64,000 nt of DNA from Ahrensia sp. (GCA_002706335.1 PAKZ01000044.1:62001-126000), one strand, 5' to 3'. Positions 14,989 through 24,444 are shown, numbered from the stretch's first letter. The notes: generated by a model not told the origin, from the letters alone. Translations and numbers: made by a program.

Positions 14989-16614
14989 TCAGCGGGTGAC
15001 GATCTCCGGTCCCATCAGCGCATAGGGCAGGGCGGTCGACAGGATCGGCACATAGGTAACCAGCACCAGGAAGACGAGCAGGACGGCCACGAAGGGCGCG
15101 GCGGCGCGCACGACCTGTATGAGGCTCATGCCGGTGATGCCGGATGTGACGAAGAGGTTCAGCCCGATCGGCGGGGGGATCATGCCGATCTCCATGTTGA
15201 CCACCATAATGATGCCGAGGTGGATCGGGTCGACGCCGAGTTCCATGGCGATCGGGAAGACGACCGGGGCAACAATCAACAGCAGGCCTGACGGCTCCAT
15301 GAACTGGCCGCCGAGGAGCAACAGCAGATTGACCGCGATCAGGAAGGTGAACCAGGTGAAGCCGGCGTCGACCATCAGGCCGGTGATCGCCTGCGGAATG
15401 CGCTCCGCTGTCAGCACATGGGCGAAGAGCAGCGCGTTCACGATGATGAACATCAGCATGATGATCGTCTTGGAAGAATCGATCATCACCTTGCGCGTGT
15501 CGGCGTGGAAAAAGGCGCTGACGAAATACCGGCTCATCATCGCAAGGTTGCGGCCCCAGACCGGCAGGCCGGCGGCGATGAAGCGCGGAATGTTCGCCGG
15601 GTTCGAAGCGGGGTCGCGCCACACCGAATAGGCGACAAGCACGGCCAGCGACAGGGCGAGGCCGACCCAGGCGCGCCCGGCGGCGGTGACATTCTCCCAG
15701 TCGGCGGTGGCGAAGAAGGAAAGCACCATCCAGACGAAGAAGAAGGCGAGCGCATAGACCGTGGCGGAAAAGCCGACATAGGCCGGCGTGCCGCGCACAT
15801 CCTCCTCGCGTAGCCAGCGTCGGCCAGCCATCGGGCCCATGTCGCGATAGACGAAGGTGGCGATAAAGAAGGCATAGACCGCGGCGACTGCGGCCGCTTC
15901 GGTGGGGGTGAAGACGCCGCCATAGATGCCGCCGATGATGATGATGATCAGGAAAAGGCCCCAGCCGGCTTCCTTGCCGCCATTCATCAGCTCGCCGAAG
16001 CCCTTCCATTCTTCCGCGGGAAGATTGCGGCGGCGCGCTATGATGTAGATCGCGGTCATCAGCATCAGGCCCGCGAGCAGGCCGGGGATGACGCCCGCCA
16101 GGAACATGCGGCCGACGGAGACGTTGGTGGCCGCCGCATAAACGACCATGACGATGGAGGGCGGGATCAGGATCCCAAGCGTGCCGGCATTGGCGATGAC
16201 GCCGGCCGCGAATTCCTTGGTGTAGCCGACCTGGCGCATTCCGGCGATGGCAATGGTGCCGATGGCGACGACAGTGGCCGGCGAGGAGCCGGAGAGCGCC
16301 GCGAACATCATGCAGGCAAGCACCGAAGCCATGGCGAGGCCGCCGCGGAAATGGCCAACCGTGGCGATGGAGAAGCGGATGATGCGCTTGGCCACACTGC
16401 CGGTCGACATGAAGGACGAGGCGAGCACGAAGAAGGGGATCGCCAGCAGCGTGTAGTTCTGAGACGCGGTGAAGAGCTGTTGCGCCACCGACGACATGGA
16501 GTCGTTGGAAAAGAAGGCGATGACGATGATGGAGGACAGGCCCAGCGAGACAGCGACGGGAACGCCGAGGAACAGCAGGCCGAGAACGAGGACGAAGAGA
16601 ATTCCGGTTTCCAT
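14989..16614 (-). CDS. dctM: TRAP transporter large permease DctM, long variant
   Basis: A 541-residue 12-plus-helix permease of the DctM family (start METGILFVLVLGLLFLGVPVAVSLGLSS, with NAGTLGILIPPSIVMVVYA and GMIPPPIGLNLFVTSGI motifs). Usual members are about 430 residues. The extra ~105 residues lie near the middle (about residues 270-375), between two family-typical segments, and add two hydrophobic stretches. It forms the membrane pump with DctQ (3 bases upstream) and binding protein DctP, importing carboxylates with Na+ or H+. DctB/DctD and a sigma-54 promoter upstream point to C4-dicarboxylates or similar acids. Confidence 0.92.
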   Translation of the reverse strand: METGILFVLVLGLLFLGVPVAVSLGLSSIIVIAFFSNDSMSSVAQQLFTASQNYTLLAIPFFVLASSFMSTGSVAKRIIRFSIATVGHFRGGLAMASVLACMMFAALSGSSPATVVAIGTIAIAGMRQVGYTKEFAAGVIANAGTLGILIPPSIVMVVYAAATNVSVGRMFLAGVIPGLLAGLMLMTAIYIIARRRNLPAEEWKGFGELMNGGKEAGWGLFLIIIIIGGIYGGVFTPTEAAAVAAVYAFFIATFVYRDMGPMAGRRWLREEDVRGTPAYVGFSATVYALAFFFVWMVLSFFATADWENVTAAGRAWVGLALSLAVLVAYSVWRDPASNPANIPRFIAAGLPVWGRNLAMMSRYFVSAFFHADTRKVMIDSSKTIIMLMFIIVNALLFAHVLTAERIPQAITGLMVDAGFTWFTFLIAVNLLLLLGGQFMEPSGLLLIVAPVVFPIAMELGVDPIHLGIIMVVNMEIGMIPPPIGLNLFVTSGITGMSLIQVVRAAAPFVAVLLVFLVLVTYVPILSTALPYALMGPEIVTR

Positions 16615-16618
16615 GGCC

Positions 16619-17314
16619 TCAATCCTTCAGGAGGTCTTTGTTCTCGGCGACGAGGTCTTCCGCCTCGTGTCCGGCGATGATCAGTTCGCGTTCGCCGCGC
16701 GCGATGGCGACGATCGCCTGGAGGCTGCGGAAGGCGAGAAGGCCAAGCCCGATCGGCAGCATCAGATAGGCAACCCAACGCTGGACGCGTTCCTGCAGGC
16801 CGAAGCTCTCCTGCACCCAGACTGGATAGCGCAGATCGTCGAGGCCGATGCCGGTGTTGAACATCAGGGTCCAATAGCCGAGCGCGCCGGCCTGGCGGTA
16901 GGAGGTAACTTCCTTGCCGCCGAAGAAGGCGAGCCAGCCGGCGTGCAGCAGCATCAGCGCATAGAGAAGGCAGCAGACGGCGCCGAAGAAGGCGGCGGCG
17001 TGGAACAGGGGTTTCGGGAAAGTGCGGATCAGAGCGTCAACGCCCAGATGCATGCCCTTCTTCACGCCGTATGACATGCCGAACAGGATCAGCCATGCAA
17101 ACAGGATGCGCGTCAGCTCCAGCGCGCCGCTCCAGCCGGTGTGGAAGCCATAGCGGGCGACGACCTGCGAGAACGAGATGATGGTGATCGCGGCGAGAAG
17201 GATCGCGATGATGTTTTCTTCGATCCTGTCGACGGCGTCCGCATTCCAGCGCTCGGCAAGGAACAGCACCACGATCAGGACGACAAGCAGGACGGATGGC
17301 CAGAACAGTTCCAT
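16619..17314 (-). CDS. dctQ: TRAP transporter small permease DctQ
   Basis: A 231-residue protein with hydrophobic segments at about residues 5-20, 37-55, 75-95, 118-140 and 190-210. It has the DctQ pattern SFSQVVARYGFHTGWSGALELTRILFAWLILFGMSYGVKKGMHLGVDALIR. It is somewhat longer than the usual ~170 residues. Start 17314 has GGGGGAGG 5 bases upstream. Second gene of dctP-dctQ-dctM. It supports assembly of the large permease with the binding protein. Confidence 0.9.
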   Translation of the reverse strand: MELFWPSVLLVVLIVVLFLAERWNADAVDRIEENIIAILLAAITIISFSQVVARYGFHTGWSGALELTRILFAWLILFGMSYGVKKGMHLGVDALIRTFPKPLFHAAAFFGAVCCLLYALMLLHAGWLAFFGGKEVTSYRQAGALGYWTLMFNTGIGLDDLRYPVWVQESFGLQERVQRWVAYLMLPIGLGLLAFRSLQAIVAIARGERELIIAGHEAEDLVAENKDLLKD

Positions 17315-17401
17315 GATTACCTCCCCCAAACAGAAAGCACCGCGGCGGATGGGCCGCGGGTGAAGGACCGGCGGGCTGGCCGCCGGTCCGATTTCAGGCG
17401 T

Positions 17402-18406
17402 TTACGAGCCGTTCGAGGAGACGGCGGCGTCGATCAGATCCTTGCCGATATCGCCTTCGAACTGCTCCCAGACGGGCTTCATGACAGCAACCCACTCGGC
17501 GCGCTGCTCGGGCGTCAGCTCGCGCACGGTTGCGCCGGCGTCGATGATGTTCTGACGGTTCGCGGCTTCCTTGTCTGCGACCTGGGCGTTGGCCGTCTTG
17601 GTCACGTCATCGACGATTGCGAGGAACTGGTCGCGCACCGCCGGATCGAGGCCGTTCAGCCAGTCGGTCGACGTGACGAGCAGATAGGCGAGCAGCTGGG
17701 GGTTGGTCTCGGTGCTGCCATCCTGCACCTCGAAGAACTTCTGGGTGTAGATGTTCGACCAGGAGTTTTCCTGTCCGTCGACAACACCGGTCTGCAGCGC
17801 GCCGTAGACTTCCTTGAAGGCGAGCTTCTGGGCCGAGCCGCCCATCGCCTCGATCATCGCTTCGGCGACGTCGGAGGTCTGTACGCGGAACTTGAGGCCC
17901 TCGGCGTCGGACGGCACGAGCAGCGGCTTGTTGGCCGAGAACTGCTTCAGGCCGGAGGACCAATAGCCAAGGCCGGTGTAGCCGTTCGGCTCGGTGACCT
18001 TCAGCAGATCGCGACCGGCGTCGGAATCGGCGAAGGTCGCAACGGCATCCAGCGAAGCGAACAGGAAGGGCAGGTCGAAGAGGCGGTATTTCTTGGTGTA
18101 GGCCTCGAATTTCGACAGCGACGGAGCGGCAAGCTGGACGTCGCCGAGCAGCAGCGCTTCCATGACCTTGTCATCGTCATAGAGCGTGGAGTTCGCGAAG
18201 ACCTCCATGCAGGCGGTGCCGTTCATCTCGTTGTTGACGCGCTCGGCCAGCATGGTCGCGGCATCACCTTTCGGGTGACCGGTCGCGGCGACGACATGGC
18301 TGAACTTGATGACCATTTCGCCGTCGTCGCAGGCGTTCTGCGCGAACGCCTGGCCAGTGGCAAAGGTGATGGCGAGCGCCGAGACGGCGCCGAGAAGTTT
18401 TTTCAT
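17402..18406 (-). CDS. dctP: TRAP transporter substrate-binding protein DctP
   Basis: A 334-residue periplasmic protein with signal peptide MKKLLGAVSALAITFATGQAFA, cleaved near residue 22. The DctP-domain hallmarks are LKFRVQTSDVAEAMIEAMGGSAQKLAFKEVYGALQTGVVDGQENSWSNI, where the FRVQ arginine (about 160) is the conserved carboxylate-binding residue. TGGAGG precedes the start. First gene of the operon, transcribed from a near-consensus sigma-54 promoter about 130 bases upstream. Confidence 0.93.
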   Translation of the reverse strand: MKKLLGAVSALAITFATGQAFAQNACDDGEMVIKFSHVVAATGHPKGDAATMLAERVNNEMNGTACMEVFANSTLYDDDKVMEALLLGDVQLAAPSLSKFEAYTKKYRLFDLPFLFASLDAVATFADSDAGRDLLKVTEPNGYTGLGYWSSGLKQFSANKPLLVPSDAEGLKFRVQTSDVAEAMIEAMGGSAQKLAFKEVYGALQTGVVDGQENSWSNIYTQKFFEVQDGSTETNPQLLAYLLVTSTDWLNGLDPAVRDQFLAIVDDVTKTANAQVADKEAANRQNIIDAGATVRELTPEQRAEWVAVMKPVWEQFEGDIGKDLIDAAVSSNGS

Positions 18407-18537
18407 GAGATTTACCTCCACTTAGGGGACCATTCCCCGGTTCTCACGTCACAGGGAGGCGTTGGCTCAAGGCCTGCTTTCGCCGCGGTATCCGCGCTCC
18501 TCCCTCAAAAGGCGTCAAAACCTTTCGCAATAAAGGT

Positions 18538-18553
18538 AGCACGCACCGTGCCA
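18538..18553 (-). promoter_or_regulatory. Sigma-54 (-24/-12) promoter of dctPQM
   Basis: On the minus strand TGGCACGGTGCGTGCT matches TGGCACG-N4-TTGCW at every position but one (G for T). GG and GC are spaced correctly. It lies between dctD and dctP and reads into dctP. Confidence 0.8.
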
Positions 18554-18601
18554 GTTTAGAGAATCGCGGAATTGCGGGCTTTATGCGGATGGATTGCCGC
18601 A

Positions 18602-18625
18602 GAATGGGTAGTTTTCTACCCATTC
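18602..18625. promoter_or_regulatory. Upstream activator palindrome, probable DctD site
   Basis: Perfect 10-base arms GAATGGGTAG and CTACCCATTC around TTTT. Its centre is about 75 bases upstream of the -12 element of the sigma-54 promoter, the usual position for an enhancer-binding protein. The DctD-type gene ends 23 bases away. Confidence 0.7.
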
Positions 18626-18647
18626 CCTCACGGCGATGTCACCGATA

Positions 18648-19997
18648 CTACCCCTCGGCGTCGGAGGCGATGCCGAGCTTGCGCATCTTGTCGTAGAGGC
18701 CCTTGCGGGAAATGCCGAGCGCTTCATGGACATCCTTCAGCTTGCCGCCGGCCTTGCGGATCTCGGCCTCGATAACGGCGCGCTCGAAAGCCGCCATGCG
18801 GTCGGACAGCGGTCCGCCGAAATCCTCTCCCGCGGACGCCGCGCCGTTGCCGAACCCGTTCCACAAGCCAAGCACCCAGCGGTCCGCGACATTGCGCAAT
18901 TCGCGTACGTTGCCGGGCCATTCATGCGCGAGGAGCTGGCGTTCCAGCTCCGGGGTGAAATCGGGAATTTCGCGGCGGTAACGGGCGCGGGCCAGGCGGG
19001 CGAGCCGCTCGAACAGGAGCGGGATGTCCTCGCGCCGGTCGCGCAGCGGCGGAATGGAAAGCGAGACCACATTGAGACGGTAGAACAGGTCGGCACGAAA
19101 GCGGCCGGCCTTGGCCTCCTCCGACAGGTCCGACTTGGTGGCGGCGATGAAGCGAACGTCCAGGGGGATGCGCTTGTTGGAGCCGAGGCGCTCGATGGCG
19201 CGTTCCTCGATTGCGCGCAGGAGTTTTGCCTGCAGGTCGAGCGGCATGGTTTCGATTTCGTCGAGGAAAACCGTTCCGCCGTCAGCGTGTTCGAGCTTGC
19301 CTATGCGCTGTTTCGATGCGCCGGTGAATGCGCCGGCCTCATGGCCGAAGAGTTCGGATTCGAAGATGTCGGGCGGAAGGGCGGCGCAGTTGAGCGCAAC
19401 GAAGCTCGATGTCGCGCGGGGCGAGAAATCATGCAGGGCGCGCGCGACGACCTCCTTGCCGGCGCCCGTCTCGCCGATGACGATGACATCCGCGCCAGTG
19501 TCGGCGACCAATTCGATCTCGTCGCGCAGCGCGGCGATCGCGGGCGAGCGACCGACGATGCGTTCGGCAATGCCGCTGACCGCATCTAGTTCGGAGCGCA
19601 GGATGCGGTTTTCCAGGACGAGGCGGCGCTTTTCCAGCGCGCGGCGGGTGACCGCGCCGAGGTCCTGAACGCGAAAGGGTTTAGGGATGAAGTCGTAAGC
19701 GCCCTCGCGCATCGCATCGACGGCGATCTGGATGTCGCCATGGCCGGTGACAAGAATGACGGGGATCGCCGGGTCCAACTCCAGAACCCTCGCCATGAAC
19801 TGCATGCCATCCATCTCGGGCATGCGGATGTCGGAGACGACGGCGCCCGTGAAGTCTCGGTGGATCGCCTCCAGCGCGTCGGAAGGGCGCTTGAAGTCGA
19901 CGACATCGAGATCGTCGAGTTCGAGGCCCTGCCTGAGTGCGTGGCGCAGATCGTCATCGTCGTCGACGAGGAGGATATCCGGTCCGGATTGGGTCAA
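18648..19997 (-). CDS. dctD: Sigma-54-dependent response regulator DctD
   Basis: 449 residues from a TTG start at 19997 (MTQSGPDILLVDDDDD), preceded by GAGAGGA. The alternatives further upstream overlap the kinase gene. Domains in order: receiver (phospho-Asp in SDIRMPEMDG near residue 55, Lys in FIPKPF), AAA+ sigma-54 activator (Walker A GETGAGKE, the sigma-54 contact motif GAFTGA, Walker B GGTVFLDEI), and a Fis-type helix-turn-helix at the C-terminus (GGKLKDVHEALGISRKGLYDKMRKLG). Length and order match rhizobial DctD. It sits with its kinase and the dctPQM operon it should activate. Confidence 0.92.
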   Translation of the reverse strand: MTQSGPDILLVDDDDDLRHALRQGLELDDLDVVDFKRPSDALEAIHRDFTGAVVSDIRMPEMDGMQFMARVLELDPAIPVILVTGHGDIQIAVDAMREGAYDFIPKPFRVQDLGAVTRRALEKRRLVLENRILRSELDAVSGIAERIVGRSPAIAALRDEIELVADTGADVIVIGETGAGKEVVARALHDFSPRATSSFVALNCAALPPDIFESELFGHEAGAFTGASKQRIGKLEHADGGTVFLDEIETMPLDLQAKLLRAIEERAIERLGSNKRIPLDVRFIAATKSDLSEEAKAGRFRADLFYRLNVVSLSIPPLRDRREDIPLLFERLARLARARYRREIPDFTPELERQLLAHEWPGNVRELRNVADRWVLGLWNGFGNGAASAGEDFGGPLSDRMAAFERAVIEAEIRKAGGKLKDVHEALGISRKGLYDKMRKLGIASDAEG

Positions 19998-20022
19998 GGG
20001 TGTCTGGTCCTCTCGAACGGCA

Positions 20023-21828
20023 TCATTCCGCCGCCTGTGCCTGTCGGTCGTCCGCCGGAATATCGATGATGAAGCAGGCCCCGGTTTCTCCCTCGCGGTC
20101 AACCAGCCGGACGGAGCCTTCAAGGTCGCGCACGACGCTGTCGACGATGGAAAGCCCCAGTCCGAGACCGGAACCGACCGGCTTGGTGGTGAAGAAGGGT
20201 TCGAAGACCTTGCCGCGCAAATCCGCGCCGATGCCGGGGCCGTTGTCGGCGATGCGGATCATGACACGATCGTTCTCGGTCCAGGCGACGATGTCGATGC
20301 GCGCGCCGGCCGGGGCAAGGCCGTCCTCACCCGCCAGCGCGTCGACGGCGTTACCGACCAGATTGACGACGATCTGGGAGAGGCGGATGGGCCCGGTGCG
20401 GGCGGTCAGGCCGGCGGGAATGTCGGTGGTGATCCTGACGCCGGCCTTCTTCGCCTTCTGGCCGACCAGCAGCAGCGCTTCGGACGCGACGCTGCCGATC
20501 GTGGCGGGGACGAGCGCCGTGCCGGGCTTTCGCGAGAATGCAAGCAATGTCTTCGACAGCTGGCTCATGCGGTCGACCATCTGACCGATGCGGGTGAGCA
20601 CATCCGGTACCGCGGCGGTCTTGCCGCGTTGGATCATCTTCGCGGCATTGTCGGCATAGGTCTTAATGGCGGCCAGCGGCTGGTTGTATTCATGGCTGAG
20701 CGTGGCCGACATCTGGCCGATGACGGCGAGCTTGGCTGCGTGAACCAGTTCGCCCTGGGTCTCGCGCAACTGTTCCTCGGTGAGGCGGCGCGCCTCGTTT
20801 TCCTGGCGCAGCGCCGCATTGACCTCGGAGAGTTCGGCGGTGCGGTCCCGGACAATCCTTTCGAGGCGCATGTTCTGCGCCTTCTCCCGGCGCATGCGTG
20901 TGACCGCCATTTCCTGGCGCCAGACGAGAAGCAGCGTCGACAGGCCGATCAGGAGTACCGCCAGTCCGGTGATCCAGGACGCGTTGCGCCGGGCGATGGC
21001 GACCGGTCCGGCATCGACCAGCACATGCATCGTCCAGCCGAGAATGGGGATGGACCTTTCGGCCTCGACGAAAAGCGCATTGCCTGCATCCGGCACACGA
21101 GTGAACTCGCCGGTGGCGAATGCAAGCGGCCCGATGCCGGGCGCGGCCTCGGATGCTGCCCAGGGCTCGCTCACCCATTGCGGGCGATTTGACAGGAAGA
21201 CGAATTCGCGCGCGTCGGTGACGAAGATCGGATGGCTCGACAGCGACCAGTTGGCCTCGATCGCCCCGAAAGGAACGGCGACGATGATCATGCCGGCATC
21301 CTGTCCGGGACGAGGCCCTGGAATGTGAGAGGCGAAGGCATAGGCGCGCGATCCGTCGGCCAGCCGCAATGCACTGCGGCCCAGCCGGCGCTGGGCGACC
21401 GTCTCCGGAAGGTTGGACCCGATAATGTTGCGGCTGCGGATCAGGCCGTTCGCCGACGCGAGAATTTCACCGTCGATCGTGGCGACGGCGATATCGCGCG
21501 CGCCGGAGGCCGCGGCGACGCTCGGCAGCAGCGGCTGCATGGAGTAGGCCTGCTCGCGTGGCGACCCGCCGAGGAAGAGATTGCGGACATCGGCACGCCG
21601 CGACAGGAGCGGCGGAATGAGCCGGTATTTCTCCATCACGCCGGACAGCGCCTCGATCTGCAAGGCGAGCGTCTCCTCGGCGGTGGAGGCGAGGGAGGTG
21701 CGGGCACGTTCGCCCGCCCAGTCGCGGGCGATCCAGACCGACAGGCCGAGGCACAGAAGCGTCAGGCCTATCACCGCACGGGTGACTACCCGATAACGTT
21801 TCTTCAATTGTGCGCCGCTTGCCGTCAT
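20023..21828 (-). CDS. dctB: Sensor histidine kinase DctB
   Basis: A 601-residue membrane kinase. TM1 is at about 18-36, then a long periplasmic sensor region (about 40-285), TM2 at about 288-308, a coiled-coil linker (RMRREKAQNMRLERIVRDRTAELSEVNAALRQENEARRLTEEQL), a HisKA box LSHEYNQPLAAIKTYADNA, and an HATPase_c domain with NAVDAL, DNGPGIG and GSGLGLGLSIV. The periplasmic pair-of-PAS architecture and partner dctD identify it as a DctB type that senses external dicarboxylate. The kinase stop lies 25 bases before the DctD start codon. Confidence 0.92.
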   Translation of the reverse strand: MTASGAQLKKRYRVVTRAVIGLTLLCLGLSVWIARDWAGERARTSLASTAEETLALQIEALSGVMEKYRLIPPLLSRRADVRNLFLGGSPREQAYSMQPLLPSVAAASGARDIAVATIDGEILASANGLIRSRNIIGSNLPETVAQRRLGRSALRLADGSRAYAFASHIPGPRPGQDAGMIIVAVPFGAIEANWSLSSHPIFVTDAREFVFLSNRPQWVSEPWAASEAAPGIGPLAFATGEFTRVPDAGNALFVEAERSIPILGWTMHVLVDAGPVAIARRNASWITGLAVLLIGLSTLLLVWRQEMAVTRMRREKAQNMRLERIVRDRTAELSEVNAALRQENEARRLTEEQLRETQGELVHAAKLAVIGQMSATLSHEYNQPLAAIKTYADNAAKMIQRGKTAAVPDVLTRIGQMVDRMSQLSKTLLAFSRKPGTALVPATIGSVASEALLLVGQKAKKAGVRITTDIPAGLTARTGPIRLSQIVVNLVGNAVDALAGEDGLAPAGARIDIVAWTENDRVMIRIADNGPGIGADLRGKVFEPFFTTKPVGSGLGLGLSIVDSVVRDLEGSVRLVDREGETGACFIIDIPADDRQAQAAE

Positions 21829-21846
21829 GACCGGCTGTTTTACCGG

Positions 21847-22959
21847 TCAGTCGTGTTCCTGCACAAGCCGACGTTCGAAGGAGAGTGTCTTGATCAGCGC
21901 ATAGACCGTATTGCCCGGGCGCAAACCGAGATCCTCTACCGTGCGGCGGGTGACGCGCGCCTTGACAAGTTGCAGGCCGACAATGCCGCGGATTTCCACA
22001 GAGGCGCGGCCGTCTCCGATGATTTCCTCGATGACCATGGGAAGCTGATTGCGCACCGAGATGTCGCTGCGCGGAACCAACGATAGCGCGACATCGCTGG
22101 AATCGACGCGCAGGCGCAAGGCTGTTCCCGGCGCGGGCATGTCTTCGCGGTTCCGCGGCCCGAGAAGGTAGACCGTGTAACCTTCCAGATCGAGCTCCAT
22201 CATGTCGTGGTCTTCGTCGTAATGACGGAAAATCGCGCGCAGAAGCACGCTGGCGGACCCCTGACCGAGATGTTCGCCCAAATCGGAGCGGGCGAAAAGC
22301 GCTGTGGCGTCGCCGGAGGCGACGACGCGGCCTTGCGAGACGATCACCAGCGTGTCGGCGAGCCGGGCGATCTCGTCGATCTCGTGGCTGACATAGAGAA
22401 TCGGGATGCGCGTTTCGGAGCGGATGAGCTCCAGATAGGGCATGATCCGCGCGCGCCGGGCATGGTCGAGCGAGGCGAGCGGTTCGTCCATCAACAGGAT
22501 CTGCGGGTTCGACATCAAGGCCCGGGCAATGGCGACACGCTTGCGTTCGCCGCCGGACAGGGTTTCCGGCATGCGCTCGATCAGGGTATCTATGCCGAGC
22601 ATGGCGACGATCTGGTCGAAGTGCGGCTGGCCTGGCCGCGCCGCGTTGCGGGCGGCGCCATAGGCGATGTTGCGTCGGACGGTCATATGCGGGAACAGGC
22701 GGTCGTCCTGGAAGACGTAGCCGACCTTGCGGCGATGGGCGGCGACATCGATACCCTTGTTCGTGTCGTGCACGACGCGACCGCCATATTCGATGCGGGC
22801 GCGGTCCGGCCGGGTCAGCCCGGCGACGGATCGCAACAGTGTGGACTTGCCGGCGCCCGACTGGCCGAAGATCGCGGTGATGCCGTGTCCCGCCTCGAAG
22901 GCTGCCTCGAGCGTGAACGTGCCGGCCCTGACGCCGATATCTATGGCGAGCTCAGCCAT
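21847..22959 (-). CDS. modC: Molybdate ABC transporter ATP-binding protein ModC
   Basis: A 370-residue ATPase with Walker A GQSGAGKST (about residues 33-41), the signature LSGGERKRVAIARAL, Walker B ILLMDEPLASLD and H-loop YVSHEIDEIARLAD. A C-terminal TOBE/Mop domain (about 290-360; NQLPMVIEEIIGDGRASVEIRGIVGLQLVKARVT) marks it as ModC and suggests regulation by molybdate. It overlaps modB by 8 bases. It powers molybdate import for molybdenum-cofactor enzymes. Confidence 0.94.
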   Translation of the reverse strand: MAELAIDIGVRAGTFTLEAAFEAGHGITAIFGQSGAGKSTLLRSVAGLTRPDRARIEYGGRVVHDTNKGIDVAAHRRKVGYVFQDDRLFPHMTVRRNIAYGAARNAARPGQPHFDQIVAMLGIDTLIERMPETLSGGERKRVAIARALMSNPQILLMDEPLASLDHARRARIMPYLELIRSETRIPILYVSHEIDEIARLADTLVIVSQGRVVASGDATALFARSDLGEHLGQGSASVLLRAIFRHYDEDHDMMELDLEGYTVYLLGPRNREDMPAPGTALRLRVDSSDVALSLVPRSDISVRNQLPMVIEEIIGDGRASVEIRGIVGLQLVKARVTRRTVEDLGLRPGNTVYALIKTLSFERRLVQEHD

Positions 22960-23647
22960 TGCGGGCCTTCCTCACCGAGGGCAGGCGGGCGGCGACCCAT
23001 TCGGAGGCGAGGATCGCGCCGACAGCGAGAAACACGGAGAATCCGATCAGCCGCAGCGCGGCGGCGTCGCCTGTAGGGCTTTGCAGGAGCGAGTAGATCG
23101 CCAGCGACAGCGTCTGGGTCTGGCCCGGAATGTTCGAGACGAAGGTGATGGTCGCGCCGAATTCGCCCAGCGCCTTGGCGAAGCCGAGGATGATCCCGGC
23201 GAGGATGCCGGGAAAGGCGAGCGGCAGGACGATGGTGACGAGGATGCGCAGGCGGCCGGCGCCCAGGGTCTTCGCGGCTTCCTCGAGGCCCGGATCGATC
23301 GCTTCAAGCGACAGGCGGATCGGGCGGACGAGCAGCGGAAAGCCCATGACCGCGGCGGCGAGCGCGGCGCCGGTCCAGCGGAAGGCGAATTCGAGGCCGG
23401 TCATTTCGCGCAGCAGCCAGCCGAGGGGGCCGTTCGCGCCGAACCAGACGAGCAGCGCGTAACCGGTGACAACAGGCGGCAGGACAAGGGGCAGGGTCGT
23501 GACCGCCTGAAGCAGGCCGCGACCGCGGAAGCGCCAGCGGGCGAGCGCCCAGGCCACGAGAAAGGCGAAGGGGAGCGCCGCGACCATGGCGACGGTCGCG
23601 ACTTTCAGCGACAGCGCGATGATTGCAAGCTCGCCCCCCGTCAGCAT
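22952..23647 (-). CDS. modB: Molybdate ABC transporter permease ModB
   Basis: A 231-residue permease with about five membrane helices. The EAA loop reads EEAAKTLGAGRLRILVTIVLPLAFPGILAGIILGFAKALGEFGATITF, typical of ModB. Start 23647 (MLTGGELAIIALSLKVATVAM) is chosen because the ORF-track N-terminus (MPVAKPDRDD) lies in modA and is not ModB-like. It sits between modA and modC, one base from the modA stop. Confidence 0.93.
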   Translation of the reverse strand: MLTGGELAIIALSLKVATVAMVAALPFAFLVAWALARWRFRGRGLLQAVTTLPLVLPPVVTGYALLVWFGANGPLGWLLREMTGLEFAFRWTGAALAAAVMGFPLLVRPIRLSLEAIDPGLEEAAKTLGAGRLRILVTIVLPLAFPGILAGIILGFAKALGEFGATITFVSNIPGQTQTLSLAIYSLLQSPTGDAAALRLIGFSVFLAVGAILASEWVAARLPSVRKARNG

Positions 23648-23648
23648 G

Positions 23649-24434
23649 TCATCCCTGTCCGGCTTCGCCACCGGCAAGGAAGCCGAACCTGGCGAGAATT
23701 GCCTGCCCCTGCGGGGCGATCAGCCGGTCGAGAAAGGTCTGGCCGACCTCGCCGCCGCCGGAAAGCAGGACAGCCTCATAGGCGATTTCAGGATGGCTCG
23801 CCGGATCGAAGCGATAGGCGATGGCGAGGTCCGGCTGCATGCGCGCATCGGTGGAATAGACGATGGCCGCGCCGACCTCGCCGCGCGCGGCCATGGCGAG
23901 CGCGACACGGACATTCTCCGCAAAGGCGGCGTTGGCGGACACTGCGTCCCAGATGCCGAGCGTTTCGAGCGCTGCCTTCGCATAGATGCCTGCCGGCACA
24001 TTGGTCGGATCGCCCATCGCAAAGCGGGAAGAGAGGAGGTCGGCGATATCTGTCGCGCCGGTCGATATCGACGCGACGACGAGGCCGTTGTGCGCGATCA
24101 CCACCGGATTGCCGTCCAGACGCTCCGGAGCGTTTTCGCCAAGCCATTTCACCCAGTCGCGGTTGGCGGAGATGTAGACCCCGGCCGGCGCGCCTTCGGC
24201 GACTTGGCGGGCGAGTGTGGAGGAACTCGCGACCGAAACGGAGACGGCGCAGCCCGTGTTGGACGTGAAGGCATCGGCGAATTCGCCGACGGCGTCGGTC
24301 ATGGAGGCGGCGGCGAAGACGATCAGCGGGCCATCGCCGCAATCGAGGTCGGCGGCTCGTGCGGTGGCGGCAGACAGGGTCAGGGCGGCGAAGGTGGCGA
24401 GCGCCACCCGGCGCAACGCGGTCAGCGAAGTCAT
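23649..24434 (-). CDS. modA: Molybdate-binding periplasmic protein ModA
   Basis: A 261-residue binding protein with a signal peptide (MTSLTALRRVALATFAALTLSAATARA, about 27 residues). The ModA opening LIVFAAASMTDAVGEFADAF follows, with the oxyanion-binding segment SSSTLARQVAEGAPAGVYISAN. The C-terminal GAAIVYSTDAR motif also fits. Start 24434 is chosen because the signal peptide begins there. A palindrome resembling a Mo-box lies just upstream. Confidence 0.93.
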   Translation of the reverse strand: MTSLTALRRVALATFAALTLSAATARAADLDCGDGPLIVFAAASMTDAVGEFADAFTSNTGCAVSVSVASSSTLARQVAEGAPAGVYISANRDWVKWLGENAPERLDGNPVVIAHNGLVVASISTGATDIADLLSSRFAMGDPTNVPAGIYAKAALETLGIWDAVSANAAFAENVRVALAMAARGEVGAAIVYSTDARMQPDLAIAYRFDPASHPEIAYEAVLLSGGGEVGQTFLDRLIAPQGQAILARFGFLAGGEAGQG

Positions 24435-24444
24435 GGCGGTTCTC

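Noticed and set aside
17141-18559. 472-residue plus-strand ORF
   Set aside because: It is antisense to dctQ and dctP and has no supporting motif.
22727-24268. 513-residue plus-strand ORF
   Set aside because: It is antisense to modB and modA with no domain.
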